A stretch of DNA of 64,000 bases from Chitinophaga tropicalis (GTDB lineage Bacteria; Bacteroidota; Bacteroidia; Chitinophagales; Chitinophagaceae). The stretch's first letter is position 1; each line of letters starts with the position of its first letter. The stretch is taken from assembly GCF_009758205.1 (NCBI RefSeq), contig NZ_WRXN01000019.1:39171-103170 (forward strand), given 5' to 3'. Shown here piece by piece: positions 17,965 to 26,109 of the stretch. A model generated the notes under the pieces. It was not told the DNA's origin. It saw only the letters and a program-made list of their open reading frames with translations, and did not search any database. Both the position numbers and the translations under genes were made by a program.

Positions 17965-18276
17965 TCATCGAACAAATATATCCAGCAAGCCAATAAAAAC
18001 AATCAATATAAGCCGTAAATAATAGTACCTTATTTTCCAGGCTTGTATTATCTCGTCTTTCCGTGATCCGGGATGCTCAATTTCATAAAGAGATCTCTTA
18101 ACAAGGAGCTCAGGGTTGCTAATAAAAAGCTGGAAAAGAAAATAAATACAAACAGCTAAAAAAGGAGCAATCCAGCTATCAATATCCCATACCTGTGTTA
18201 CCCATTTCCAGATAGCATGGGCAACCAGGAGCAGTATAACTATGATCGTGACAAGGTTCAGCCTCTTACTTTTCAT
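17965..18276 (-). CDS. Small membrane protein, candidate immunity protein of the sdp-like operon
   Basis: A 103-residue protein with three likely membrane segments (about 8-24, 36-52 and 86-102) and a charged loop between the second and third (KRSLYEIEHPGSRKDEI). The start codon overlaps the end of the SdpB gene by 11 bases, which indicates translational coupling. In Bacillus the sdp toxin is countered by the membrane protein SdpI; this protein shows no similarity to SdpI that I can see, but size, topology and position suit an immunity protein. Inference only. Confidence 0.55.
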   Translation of the reverse strand: MKSKRLNLVTIIVILLLVAHAIWKWVTQVWDIDSWIAPFLAVCIYFLFQLFISNPELLVKRSLYEIEHPGSRKDEIIQAWKIRYYYLRLILIVFIGLLDIFVR

Positions 18277-19204
18277 AAATCCTGTTATTGTATTCTACCA
18301 GGAAATACAGACATAGCGCCCCGGTCATTGCGAAAAAGAAACTGAATAAGCCATGCACAACTACAATAAGAAAATGAAATCCTACAGCTATTATAAATAA
18401 ACGTTTATAATGTTTCTTCTCCATGAAAATGGCAGCAGCTAAAATAAGCTCCCAAACAATTACTCCCCATGATAAAAGAAATACAAAATAACTGTTTGTC
18501 AGAAAAGGATTCAATAGCGGCTTTAACCAGCTGCTCATGCCAAAAACCGGGTGGTTAAACCAATAATACGGCGCCGTTCCATCAAGCCATTGATTCACGC
18601 CTATCTTTCCGATGGCAGCGTGGAAATAAATTACACAGACCTGTAGTTTTATTACATAGAACAAGGTATTGGAAATTATTCCTCTTACCTTTTCTCCAAA
18701 GCTGTTCCCGTTTGTGCTGAGTCTTTGCCAATGCCATTTTCTGCTATCCATTAACAGGATTGGCAATAACAACATCGTTATGTTTGAAGTGATCTGGTCG
18801 CCACCTTCAATATCCAGTGCTGAATTAAGGAAGCAGGTCGAGATATACCAATGTGGGATACAGGTGAACCGGGGGCGCCAGCCTGATGCAATGATGATTA
18901 AAATAAGGAAGACGATCCATTTTGTAAGCGTAATGAAATTAACAGGAACTAAATTGAAGAAATTCAGCGCATTGATGGGAACGATCTCACTGCTCCAGCC
19001 TGGATGTAACCCGCTTTTAAACAGCACTTTTTCGTCAGTAAAAAGTAGTGTTAACGCTGTTCCTGCAGCAAGGAGCGTTCTTGCCAGCCCTAAGGCATTA
19101 TTATATATTGAATAGCTGGCGTAATACTCTATATAGCTATCCAGCCTTATGAGGGAGTTTCTTAAATTCAATTTTGCAGATTTTTGATTTTCTATTCTTT
19201 TCAT
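18266..19204 (-). CDS. sdpB: SdpB-family (HTTM) membrane protein
   Basis: A 312-residue protein with about six to eight membrane segments and the HTTM (vitamin-K gamma-carboxylase-like) fold. The block IASGWRPRFTCIPHWYIS, then LDIEGGDQITSNITMLLLPILLMDSRKWHW is the clearest match to Bacillus SdpB, which with SdpA is required to mature the SDP toxin. The annotated ATG overlaps the end of the SdpA gene by 68 bases, so a TTG a little downstream may be the real start. It stands in the same order as the Bacillus genes are needed: toxin precursor, SdpA and SdpB on one strand. Confidence 0.88.
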   Translation of the reverse strand: MKRIENQKSAKLNLRNSLIRLDSYIEYYASYSIYNNALGLARTLLAAGTALTLLFTDEKVLFKSGLHPGWSSEIVPINALNFFNLVPVNFITLTKWIVFLILIIIASGWRPRFTCIPHWYISTCFLNSALDIEGGDQITSNITMLLLPILLMDSRKWHWQRLSTNGNSFGEKVRGIISNTLFYVIKLQVCVIYFHAAIGKIGVNQWLDGTAPYYWFNHPVFGMSSWLKPLLNPFLTNSYFVFLLSWGVIVWELILAAAIFMEKKHYKRLFIIAVGFHFLIVVVHGLFSFFFAMTGALCLYFLVEYNNRIYEK

Positions 19205-19691
19205 TGAAGCTTTTAGCCCATGCCCAGGGGATAGGTCTTATCTTCTGCAGGATGTAGGTACCTTCAAAATAAGGACGTTGCGACCTGATAGGGATGGCAA
19301 TGGGTTTCATATCCCTGATCAAAAGTGTGTTCGCCGTTAAATCTCCCTTTATGTCGAGCCATGAGCTGTCACGGATGTGGTGTATACCTGATCCAAGCTC
19401 CTGGGATTGTAACCGGCTAACTCTGTTCAGGCCGAATGCATTTCCAGGCGAAGAGGTAGGACTGATCACATTTATAAAATTTCCGGTTTGTTCATCTGCC
19501 TGGAAAAGAAGATAATCTTCTTCCTGCGGGTCTTTTGTAAAAAATGCCCAGCCTTCAGGAAAAATGCTGACAGTTTGAATTTTGCTGAGCTTTGACATGG
19601 TTATGGTGGCTCCGGGTAAGGAGCCTACCATAACATAGCCAATTAACAGGAATACAGAAAATATGGTAACGAGGAAAACGAGTCTTAACAT
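19137..19691 (-). CDS. sdpA: SdpA-family maturation protein
   Basis: A 184-residue protein with one N-terminal membrane segment (about residues 3-22). It has the SdpA signature block FPEGWAFFTKDPQEE at about residues 44-58 and SPGNAFGLNRVSR at about 81-93, both found in SdpA of Bacillus. In Bacillus, SdpA acts with the membrane protein SdpB to convert the secreted SdpC precursor into the active toxin. It starts 12 bases after the stop of the toxin precursor gene and runs into the SdpB gene, so the three form one transcript. Confidence 0.88.
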   Translation of the reverse strand: MLRLVFLVTIFSVFLLIGYVMVGSLPGATITMSKLSKIQTVSIFPEGWAFFTKDPQEEDYLLFQADEQTGNFINVISPTSSPGNAFGLNRVSRLQSQELGSGIHHIRDSSWLDIKGDLTANTLLIRDMKPIAIPIRSQRPYFEGTYILQKIRPIPWAWAKSFNEKNRKSKICKIEFKKLPHKAG

Positions 19692-19703
19692 ACAAGCGGT
19701 TTA

Positions 19704-20564
19704 TCAAAAAGTTATCACAATTCTGTCTATATACTTCTCATAATCCAGTTCTGTGAAGGCTTTTGTTGGTCCGCCGTTCCATTTCCATTTGTAAGTAAAT
19801 ACCCATGCAGCAGCGGCAACAGCAACGGCGGCAGCAAGTGCAATGTTTACATATCCTGCTATGTTGATAGCAACGGCAACGTTACATCCTACAAATGACA
19901 GGAATGCCACACATCCGCCAAAGAGGTTGCTGTCAGGGTCTGTTCCGGCTGATTCAGCCAGTGCGCGCAATTGTGTTTCATCAAGGTTCAGCGTGCTCAT
20001 TATGCGGGTTTCAAAATCTTCTTTTGAGATCTCCTCAAACTGGAGCTTTGTCACCAGGTCTTCTATTTCTTCCTGTTTATTTTTAAACAGCTCAAGCACC
20101 TGTTCTCTTGCAGATGTAGCGGTACCTGTTTCGAACCTGAAATATTTGGAAACTGCAGCAAATATGATATCCTGCGCCCTGGTCAATTCTTCCCTGATCC
20201 GTTCATGATCGTCGGATCTGATAGTTTCTGCAAAGGAATCGATATACCCCGGGTATTGTTCTTCTATCTGATGAATAAAGTTATTCTGCATACGGGTCAG
20301 GTTCTCCTGGTTTTCTGCAGTGGGATTGAGGATCCGGATCAATTGGACCTGTTCCTGTATTTCAGGGAGTTCTGCGGCAGCGGCGCCACTCATAAACATT
20401 ATGCCCCGGAACAGATCTGTAGAAGAATAAGAAGCTATACGGGCTGACTTCGATGCAATTAATTTATCATTTGCATCTTTGGCTGCTTTTATTGCTGCTC
20501 TGTCTTTTGAGCAACTGAAGAATAAAAAACAAAAGCAAAGGATGATGCCTAAATGGCTTTTCAT
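19704..20564 (-). CDS. sdpC: SdpC-family antimicrobial peptide precursor
   Basis: A 286-residue exported protein from MKSHLG; a further ATG 30 bases upstream would only extend the signal sequence. The N terminus is a lipoprotein-type signal (CFCFLFFSC, then SKD). The SdpC-typical segment DLFRGIMFMSGAAAAELP is at about 50-67, and a long helical charged region follows. The C-terminal third is the toxin-like part: GGCVAFLSFVGC with cysteines at about 218 and 227, then a long alanine-rich hydrophobic stretch (about 228-257). In Bacillus the mature SDP is a hydrophobic 42-mer cut from the same region, with one disulfide that collapses proton motive force in sensitive cells. The lipobox is unusual. 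Confidence 0.85.
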   Translation of the reverse strand: MKSHLGIILCFCFLFFSCSKDRAAIKAAKDANDKLIASKSARIASYSSTDLFRGIMFMSGAAAAELPEIQEQVQLIRILNPTAENQENLTRMQNNFIHQIEEQYPGYIDSFAETIRSDDHERIREELTRAQDIIFAAVSKYFRFETGTATSAREQVLELFKNKQEEIEDLVTKLQFEEISKEDFETRIMSTLNLDETQLRALAESAGTDPDSNLFGGCVAFLSFVGCNVAVAINIAGYVNIALAAAVAVAAAAWVFTYKWKWNGGPTKAFTELDYEKYIDRIVITF

Positions 20565-20801
20565 CGCAAGTTCTCTAACTTTAAGCAAAATCATGGTTTT
20601 TATTTTGGGTTTAAGGTATTTACAAGGATTGCGGGTATATGGGTCTGTTAAGCATGCAGAGGGAAGATTTTGGCATATCTGGTTTGGGTTATAGATGGTT
20701 AACTTAATACAGCCGGCACATTTTCAGAATAGGTTATTATATAACAATATACGGGATATATGTAAAAAAAACAAAAAACTGATAAAGATGGGATGGAACT
20801 G

Positions 20802-20888
20802 CTCAAAAAATCGCTTTTACCTTCGGTAAAAGCGATTTTTTGAGGGTGATTTTTTTGAGGGCGATGGTTTTGGCCTGCGGCCAGCCGG
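20802..20888. repeat. Hairpin repeat element, full copy (family A, copy 3)
   Basis: A 20-bp stem (20802-20821 against 20825-20844, loop TTC) identical to copy 1, then TGAGGG spacers and a GGCCTGCGGCCAGCCGG tail. It lies in the 373-base space between the LysR gene (ending 20938) and the start of the sdp operon, which contains no gene. On the minus strand it follows the LysR gene and could terminate it. Confidence 0.85.
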
Positions 20889-20937
20889 AGATGATTTTTT
20901 GAGGGGGATTTATCCGCAAGAGTGGGACGGATAAAAA

Positions 20938-21807
20938 TTAGTCACCCGTTTTATACATATCAATAAAAGCCTGTAATGCCCCGGATGGGGGTATATCATT
21001 TCTATAGATAAGCACAGTTGTCATAGTAGCTAATTCTTTATTAAGCGGAAATGTTTTCAGCTTTCTTCTGGCGTAGAAAGCGTTAATGATTTCCTGTGGC
21101 AGAATACTAATTCCCAACCCGGTTTCTACAAAGTTGACAATACCTTCCAACGAATTGACTACGATCTCTTTATATTGTACGATTCCTTTAGCGCTTAACC
21201 ATGATTCCAATCGTTCGCGAAATACACATCCCTGGTCAAATACTACTATGGTCAGTAATTTATTCTCTTTTGCCAATGCTGTCAGCGAACTGACCTTTGA
21301 AGAGGTAATGATGACCAGCTGTTCTTCTTTTATATAATCTGCCTGTAGTCCCGGAATATTGATAGGAGCAGATACAAAGGCAGCATCCAGCCTGTAGTTA
21401 AGTACTTCCTGAATCAGGGCTGTACGAAGAGATGAAGTGAACTCCAGGTCTACATTGGGATGCGCTTCCATAAACTCCTGCAGCATCTGTGGTACTTTTA
21501 AGGCCATTGTGGTTTCTATGCAGCCGATCTTTAGTACCCCGCTGACCTGATCTGCACCCTGCATTTCTGTCCTGGCCTTTTCCAGCAGGTAAGCGATCTG
21601 TTTTGAGTATCGCATGAGTATTTCGCCGGCGGGCGTTAACGCTACTTTTCTTGAATTACGCAGGAATAATTCTGTATTGAATTCCTGCTCCAGGCTGCGG
21701 ATCCTTGCGGTGACATTAGACTGTACTGTAAACATGGTTTCTGCCGCTTTGGTAAAGTTGCCGCAGGCAGCTACTGCTTCAAATATTTTCAGGTCATTCG
21801 TGTTCAT
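20938..21807 (-). CDS. LysR-family transcriptional regulator
   Basis: A 289-residue protein with an N-terminal winged helix (LKIFEAVAACGNFTKAAETMFTVQSNVTARIRSLEQEF) and a periplasmic-binding-like effector domain (about 90-285; GVLKIGCIETTMALKVP, SLEGIVNFVETGLGISILP). It is divergent from an alpha/beta hydrolase and an NTF2-like gene; a perfect 24-nt palindrome lies between the two starts and is the natural site for it. LysR proteins are often found next to what they control, so the hydrolase operon is the probable target. The effector is unknown. Confidence 0.93.
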   Translation of the reverse strand: MNTNDLKIFEAVAACGNFTKAAETMFTVQSNVTARIRSLEQEFNTELFLRNSRKVALTPAGEILMRYSKQIAYLLEKARTEMQGADQVSGVLKIGCIETTMALKVPQMLQEFMEAHPNVDLEFTSSLRTALIQEVLNYRLDAAFVSAPINIPGLQADYIKEEQLVIITSSKVSSLTALAKENKLLTIVVFDQGCVFRERLESWLSAKGIVQYKEIVVNSLEGIVNFVETGLGISILPQEIINAFYARRKLKTFPLNKELATMTTVLIYRNDIPPSGALQAFIDMYKTGD

Positions 21808-21833
21808 ACATCACTAATTATGATTTCACCAAT

Positions 21834-21863
21834 CAAAATTAATCATTTTTAGAGATCAAACAA
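21834..21863 (-). promoter_or_regulatory. Promoter of the LysR gene
   Basis: On the minus strand: TTG at 21863-21861, a 19-base spacer, TAATTTTG at 21841-21834. This is an exact fit to the Bacteroidota TTG-N19-TAnnTTTG promoter. The start codon is at 21807, so the leader is about 20 bases. The plus-strand box TACTTTTG at 21870-21877 lies back to back with it but has no -33 match. Confidence 0.75.
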
Positions 21864-21909
21864 TCAGCCTACTTTTGGATAGTTATCAGTTAGAACTATT
21901 TGATCAGGA

Positions 21910-21933
21910 CAGTTTGGTCCTGGGACCAAACTG
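21910..21933. promoter_or_regulatory. Operator palindrome between LysR and the hydrolase operon
   Basis: A perfect inverted repeat, CAGTTTGGTCC (21910-21920) and GGACCAAACTG (21923-21933), with a 2-nt centre. It lies 34 bases before the hydrolase start codon and about 70 bases from the LysR promoter. It is a likely LysR binding site (inference). Confidence 0.7.
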
Positions 21934-21966
21934 AGACACTACTTATTTTTTGAAAAAAAATAAAAA

Positions 21967-22827
21967 ATGAAAACACTCGCTGTTCACTATCGTACGATAC
22001 AGGTAAACGACCTTAAGCTGTTCTATCGCGAAGCTGGCCCTGTTGATGCACCGGTAATACTTTTACTGCATGGCTATCCCACATCATCGTTTATGTTCAG
22101 AAACCTTATTCCGTTACTGAGCAGGACTTACAGGGTAATAGCTCCGGACCTGCCAGGATTCGGTTATTCTGATGCACCATCTTTCAAAGACTTTTCCTAC
22201 ACATTTGATAACCTGGCAAAATATATATCAGATTTTACATTGCAGTTGCAGCTGGATAAGTTTGCTATCTATGTGTTTGATTATGGCGCACCGGTAGGTT
22301 ATCGCCTGGCTATGCAACACCCGGAAAAAATCAGTGCTATTATCTCCCAAAACGGGAATACATATGCAGAAGGGTTGAGCGACTCGTGGAATCCTTTACG
22401 GCAATACTGGGAAGCGCCAACCGAAGAGAACAGGGAAAGCCTGAGAGCATTTACAGAGCTGAAACTAACCAGGTGGCAATATGAAGAAGGCGTACCTGAT
22501 CTTTCATTGATTGCGCCGGAAACCTACACATTAGATCAGCACTTCCTGGACAGGCCGGGTAATGTCGACATTCAGTTAGACCTGATGAAGGATTATGCCA
22601 ACAACGTAGCGCTCTACCCTACCATTCAGCATTACTTCCGGACATATAAGCCCAAACTGCTGGCTGTATGGGGCAATAAAGATCCTTTCTTTCTGCCACC
22701 CGGAGCAATAGCTTATCAGCAGGACCTTGCTGATGCAACTGTGAAATTCTATGACACAGGGCACTTTGCGCTGGAGACACACTTTTCTGAAATAGCTGAC
22801 GACATTCTTAATTTTCTCGCATCCTGA
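21967..22827 (+). CDS. Alpha/beta hydrolase
   Basis: A 286-residue alpha/beta-hydrolase fold protein of the haloalkane-dehalogenase/epoxide-hydrolase type. Landmarks: LLHGYPTSSFMFRNLIPLL with the oxyanion HGYP, YRVIAPDLPGFGYSDAP, IYVFDYGAPVGYRLAMQHPEKISAIISQNG (nucleophile position: the elbow reads VFDYGAPVG, with aspartate rather than serine), and GHFALETH with the catalytic histidine near the end. An Asp nucleophile would point to dehalogenase or epoxide hydrolase chemistry. It is the first gene of a two-gene unit under the LysR regulator; no signal peptide. Confidence 0.88.
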   Translation: MKTLAVHYRTIQVNDLKLFYREAGPVDAPVILLLHGYPTSSFMFRNLIPLLSRTYRVIAPDLPGFGYSDAPSFKDFSYTFDNLAKYISDFTLQLQLDKFAIYVFDYGAPVGYRLAMQHPEKISAIISQNGNTYAEGLSDSWNPLRQYWEAPTEENRESLRAFTELKLTRWQYEEGVPDLSLIAPETYTLDQHFLDRPGNVDIQLDLMKDYANNVALYPTIQHYFRTYKPKLLAVWGNKDPFFLPPGAIAYQQDLADATVKFYDTGHFALETHFSEIADDILNFLAS

Positions 22828-22846
22828 TTTTAAACAGATCAATTTT

Positions 22847-23260
22847 ATGGAACAAAAACATCCACTACCTCCATTTACACTGGATACTGCAAGGCAGAAG
22901 GTACAATTAGCTGAAGACGCATGGAATTCCAGGAATCCTGAAATTGTATGCAAGGCCTATACAACAGATACTGAATGGAGAAACCGGGCAGAGTTTATTA
23001 ATGGCCGTGAAGAAGTGAAAGCATTTCTTACCAGGAAATGGGAGAAAGAACTGGACTATAAACTGAAAAAAGAACTCTGGAGTTTTACTGAAAACAGGAT
23101 AGCTGTTCGCTTTGAATACGAATGGCATGACAGCAATGGGCAATGGTACCGTAGTTATGGTAATGAGCTATGGGAGTTTGATGAACATGGTTTGATGCGT
23201 AAACGCTATGCCAGTATAAATGATGTGGCAATTGAAATGTCTGACAGAAAGCTGTCTTAG
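22847..23260 (+). CDS. NTF2-like protein (DUF1348 type)
   Basis: A 137-residue protein that resembles the DUF1348 group of NTF2-fold proteins: LAEDAWNSRNPEIVCKAYTTDTEWRNRAEFINGREEVKAFLTRKWEKELDY, then IAVRFEYEWHDSNGQWYRSYGNELWEFDEHGLM. It starts 19 bases after the hydrolase stop and shares its terminator, so both are probably regulated by the LysR protein. The family has no assigned reaction; proximity to a hydrolase suggests detoxification of an organic compound, which is inference. Confidence 0.85.
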   Translation: MEQKHPLPPFTLDTARQKVQLAEDAWNSRNPEIVCKAYTTDTEWRNRAEFINGREEVKAFLTRKWEKELDYKLKKELWSFTENRIAVRFEYEWHDSNGQWYRSYGNELWEFDEHGLMRKRYASINDVAIEMSDRKLS

Positions 23261-23267
23261 CAATAAA

Positions 23268-23303
23268 AAAGCAGCTGGCGGGATGTTTCCTGCCAGCTGC
23301 TTT
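23268..23303. terminator. Bidirectional terminator
   Basis: A 16-bp stem, 23268-23283 against 23288-23303, loop TGTT, one G-T wobble, between convergent genes. A rich and T-rich ends let it work in both directions. Confidence 0.85.
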
Positions 23304-23315
23304 ATGTAAGGGTAT

Positions 23316-23810
23316 TTACTGTTCTACAGAGAATATTGCTGTTAACTGTATTTTCTTCTCTCCTGCCTGTGCATCTTTCAATATGCGATACTGGCCAGGC
23401 TTATAATCATACGGCATGGGCTGCAGATTAATGGAAAATTCCTGTGATTTTCCGGGAGCAAGCCCATGAGCCATTGCAGTAAATGAGACACTGTCAAAAA
23501 GAGTTACCTTTTCCCAGTTGCCGTTATTACTATACTCTACCCTGTAAGGATCACCGAATGTTATTTCTTCGGCAGCATTATTAGTAATGGTGAGCTTAGC
23601 TTCACCTACTGTTCCTGCTTTAAAAGCAGCAGGAACAACTGTCATAGCAATGCTACCGGCAGGATCGGCTGTTCCTGTTGACACCGCAGTATCTTGCATT
23701 TTTGAAGGATTGCTGGTATCCTGGCTGTCGGAGGCAGATTTCCCACCGGGGTTGCCACAACTGCCAAGGATGAACGCAGGAATAATTAAGTAATACAATG
23801 AAATTCGCAT
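23316..23810 (-). CDS. Lipoprotein with bacterial Ig-like domain
   Basis: A 164-residue protein with a lipoprotein signal (AFILGSCGNPGGKS, cysteine near residue 18), a Ser/Thr/Asp-rich linker to about residue 55 and one beta-sandwich domain: AGTVGEAKLTITNNAAEEITFGDPYRVEYSNNGNWEKV, later LAPGKSQEFSINLQPMPYDYKPGQYRI. This matches the single Ig-like domain of small Bacteroidota and Firmicutes lipoproteins with a conserved GxYRI strand (remembered as a Big-type family). No enzyme activity is expected; it is likely anchored in the outer or inner membrane. Confidence 0.7.
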   Translation of the reverse strand: MRISLYYLIIPAFILGSCGNPGGKSASDSQDTSNPSKMQDTAVSTGTADPAGSIAMTVVPAAFKAGTVGEAKLTITNNAAEEITFGDPYRVEYSNNGNWEKVTLFDSVSFTAMAHGLAPGKSQEFSINLQPMPYDYKPGQYRILKDAQAGEKKIQLTAIFSVEQ

Positions 23811-23883
23811 AAGCAGGTAAATTTGATGACTATATTACGGAAAATTTCTGTTCAATAGCAATTCCTGCCTAAGCAGTTTAGTA

Positions 23884-25071
23884 CTAATATCTTGCCACGC
23901 TTAAAGCGGTAAGCGCCAGGCCTGCCTTGGTGAAATACCTTGTGGTACCGCTTGCGCCCAGGTGCAGACCAACTGTAAACCTGGTATTGCTAGCGCTTAC
24001 ATATGTATAGATAATACCTCCGCTGTCTCCACCGGCGCTGGTATAATCAGCACTGGTCAGATTTGTATAAGAGATACCTGCGGCAGTTGTAGTGCTTGCA
24101 TTGGTGCTGATGATATTGCCGGAAGATGTGCCTGTAGTTGCTCCTCTCATATTTACCAGCGTACCTGTTCCCGGTAAGCTTGTAGATGTTGAAAGCACAG
24201 TAGCGGTTCCGCATAAAGTATTACTGGGAGTATATGCTACTGTATCATTAACAGGTACAAAAGCCGCATCAACAGAACCTGACTGAATAGATGCTGAACA
24301 GGTGCCTATGCTGCTGCCGCTGTAATAGATCGTTCCTCCTACTGATACAACATGCCCTGCCGTTACCATACCTTTTTTAGAATCTGATGTACGTCTGGCC
24401 CGGAAAGCAAATGACCCATAGCTGGTACCGGAGACATTGACAGCAGCCTTACATCCGGGGTCCAGGCTGGCTTCCAGGGTAATCCTGCCTGCTGACTTCC
24501 TGAATTCAATGGCTGGGGAATTAAGGATTGATCTTTTAAACTCTTCGATCTTCTGATCGTTGTAGTCTTCCAGTTCTACCACAATCCTGTTTTCCGCATC
24601 CATCAAAGCCCATGCTGTGAGGTTTGCAGCAGAAGATGTTCTTGCATTGCTTAATTTGATACTGTTCAGCTTGTTCATGATTGCAGTGAGCTCTTTATAA
24701 GAGAATTTACAGGGTTTGATAACGACATCATTACCACCTGTAATGCCGGCAATCTTCTGTCCTGAAGCAGCAAGATCTCCCTTCACATACACCACCAGCT
24801 TATTCTCCTTATTGATAAATGCGCCACCATAGTAGTCAGGGAAGCCGGCAATAGCTGCGCTATTGTCTTTCTCTGCCGATACACCGAATGCATCATTGAT
24901 CCTGTTGTAATACTGAATGGCCTGGCTTTGCGGATTGGCATCACGTTCAATAAGATTTTCAGTTCCGGTATTGACTTTTGGAACATCCTGAGATTTTTCT
25001 GTGCAGGAATACGTAAATAGAGTAGCTGACAGGGCTAACGCGAATAGTGTTAAACGGGTTCTCATTTTCAT
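23884..25071 (-). CDS. Secreted trypsin-like serine protease with prodomain (lipoprotein signal)
   Basis: A 395-residue protein from MKMRTRL; the reading frame extends 19 codons further upstream but without a plausible signal. Lipobox YSC at residue 23. A prodomain spans about 40-200. The mature chymotrypsin-like domain starts near 205, with TAGH (His240), SVDAAF (Asp268) and GGDSGG (Ser350). The triad order and the GDSGG motif match the S1 family, close in layout to streptogrisin or alpha-lytic protease, which also have long prosegments. Four cysteines (about 207, 258, 287 and 121) may form disulfides. It is likely exported to the cell surface and cleaved on activation. Confidence 0.88.
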   Translation of the reverse strand: MKMRTRLTLFALALSATLFTYSCTEKSQDVPKVNTGTENLIERDANPQSQAIQYYNRINDAFGVSAEKDNSAAIAGFPDYYGGAFINKENKLVVYVKGDLAASGQKIAGITGGNDVVIKPCKFSYKELTAIMNKLNSIKLSNARTSSAANLTAWALMDAENRIVVELEDYNDQKIEEFKRSILNSPAIEFRKSAGRITLEASLDPGCKAAVNVSGTSYGSFAFRARRTSDSKKGMVTAGHVVSVGGTIYYSGSSIGTCSASIQSGSVDAAFVPVNDTVAYTPSNTLCGTATVLSTSTSLPGTGTLVNMRGATTGTSSGNIISTNASTTTAAGISYTNLTSADYTSAGGDSGGIIYTYVSASNTRFTVGLHLGASGTTRYFTKAGLALTALSVARY

Positions 25072-25237
25072 AATTGCGGGGTTTATGTTTAATAAATAAT
25101 CACTAAGCATGGGGGTTATAACAAGCAAAATATAGGTTGACTACGCAAAAGTAAATGTATTGAGTATACGAAGGAAAAAATATTGTTTTCCAAATTAGCG
25201 GAGTGCTGAAGAAAGATATCTTCAATATACAATGCGG

Positions 25238-26005
25238 CTAAATCAGTTTAATCAGTTCAGCTACCCGGCAGGCTTCAAGAGAGTTAGTTACCCGTAGTTT
25301 TTCAAGTATGTTCTGACGATGCCTGTTCACAGTATTTATGCTTATAGACAACTGCGCTGCTATGTCTTTACTTCTTTTTCCTTTCTTAATCAGCTTCAGT
25401 ATTTCTTTCTCCCGGTCTGAAAGAATATCATCACATTTTTGCCTGTCAGGTCTGATAATATCACCTGTTGCCGCATTAACGATCATTCCTTCGTAAGCTT
25501 CAGGGGCAGAAAGAGTATAGGAAAAATTATAAAGGCAAAGCGCCAGCCAGATACTGCCATTGGGAGAGTTGCAGACGTAAAACATACGATGTTGCACCGG
25601 AACATAATCCCCCACCCTGTTCCGCATCCTGATCCTGCTTATGACGTGATAATTATAACGCTCAGAAACAGGCAGGCTCTTTAACAGCTGGAAAAACTGA
25701 AGTTCAAGCAGATGTTTTTCTGAAAGATCTTCGGGGTGAATCCTGGCAAAAATGGCTTCTTCCCAGATAGAATCGATTTCTGCTGAATTATCTTCATTTA
25801 AAAGTCCCAGTTCTGCAGCGGCGGCGCCGTTATATATATAACTTTTATTATACTTGAGATCACTCAGAACAGCTACAGAACTCTCTACCCTGGCGTACAT
25901 CTGAGCTATATACTGACAATTAGCCAGCTGCAGGGAAGCATTCTGCTCCCCTTCAAAGGATTGCTCCAATAACTTTTTGCTGAGTGTGCTGAAGATATTA
26001 CTCAT
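25238..26005 (-). CDS. LuxR-type regulator
   Basis: About 255 residues when started at MSNIFSTL; an ATG two codons earlier and a TTG before that are alternatives, and GGGG lies 6 bases before the chosen ATG as a Shine-Dalgarno-like element. Residues about 40-180 look like a PAS-type sensor; the C terminus has the LuxR helix-turn-helix ILSDREKEILKLIKKGKRSKDIAAQLSISINTVNRHRQNILEKL. There is no receiver domain. It is divergent from the DUF1349 gene, whose promoter lies in between, and may control that gene or itself. Confidence 0.85.
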   Translation of the reverse strand: MSNIFSTLSKKLLEQSFEGEQNASLQLANCQYIAQMYARVESSVAVLSDLKYNKSYIYNGAAAAELGLLNEDNSAEIDSIWEEAIFARIHPEDLSEKHLLELQFFQLLKSLPVSERYNYHVISRIRMRNRVGDYVPVQHRMFYVCNSPNGSIWLALCLYNFSYTLSAPEAYEGMIVNAATGDIIRPDRQKCDDILSDREKEILKLIKKGKRSKDIAAQLSISINTVNRHRQNILEKLRVTNSLEACRVAELIKLI

Positions 26006-26035
26006 TGTCATCCCCAAAATGGTTATTTATCAGTA

Positions 26036-26066
26036 TTGACTACTGACCGGCACCATTTTACTTTTG
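26036..26066 (+). promoter_or_regulatory. Promoter of the DUF1349 gene
   Basis: TTG at 26036-26038, a 20-base spacer and TACTTTTG at 26059-26066, a good Bacteroidota promoter. The ATG follows at 26110, leaving a leader of about 40 bases. Confidence 0.7.
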
Positions 26067-26109
26067 CGAAACTAGGGGAAATTGCCTAATAATTAAAGTT
26101 TCAACAAAT

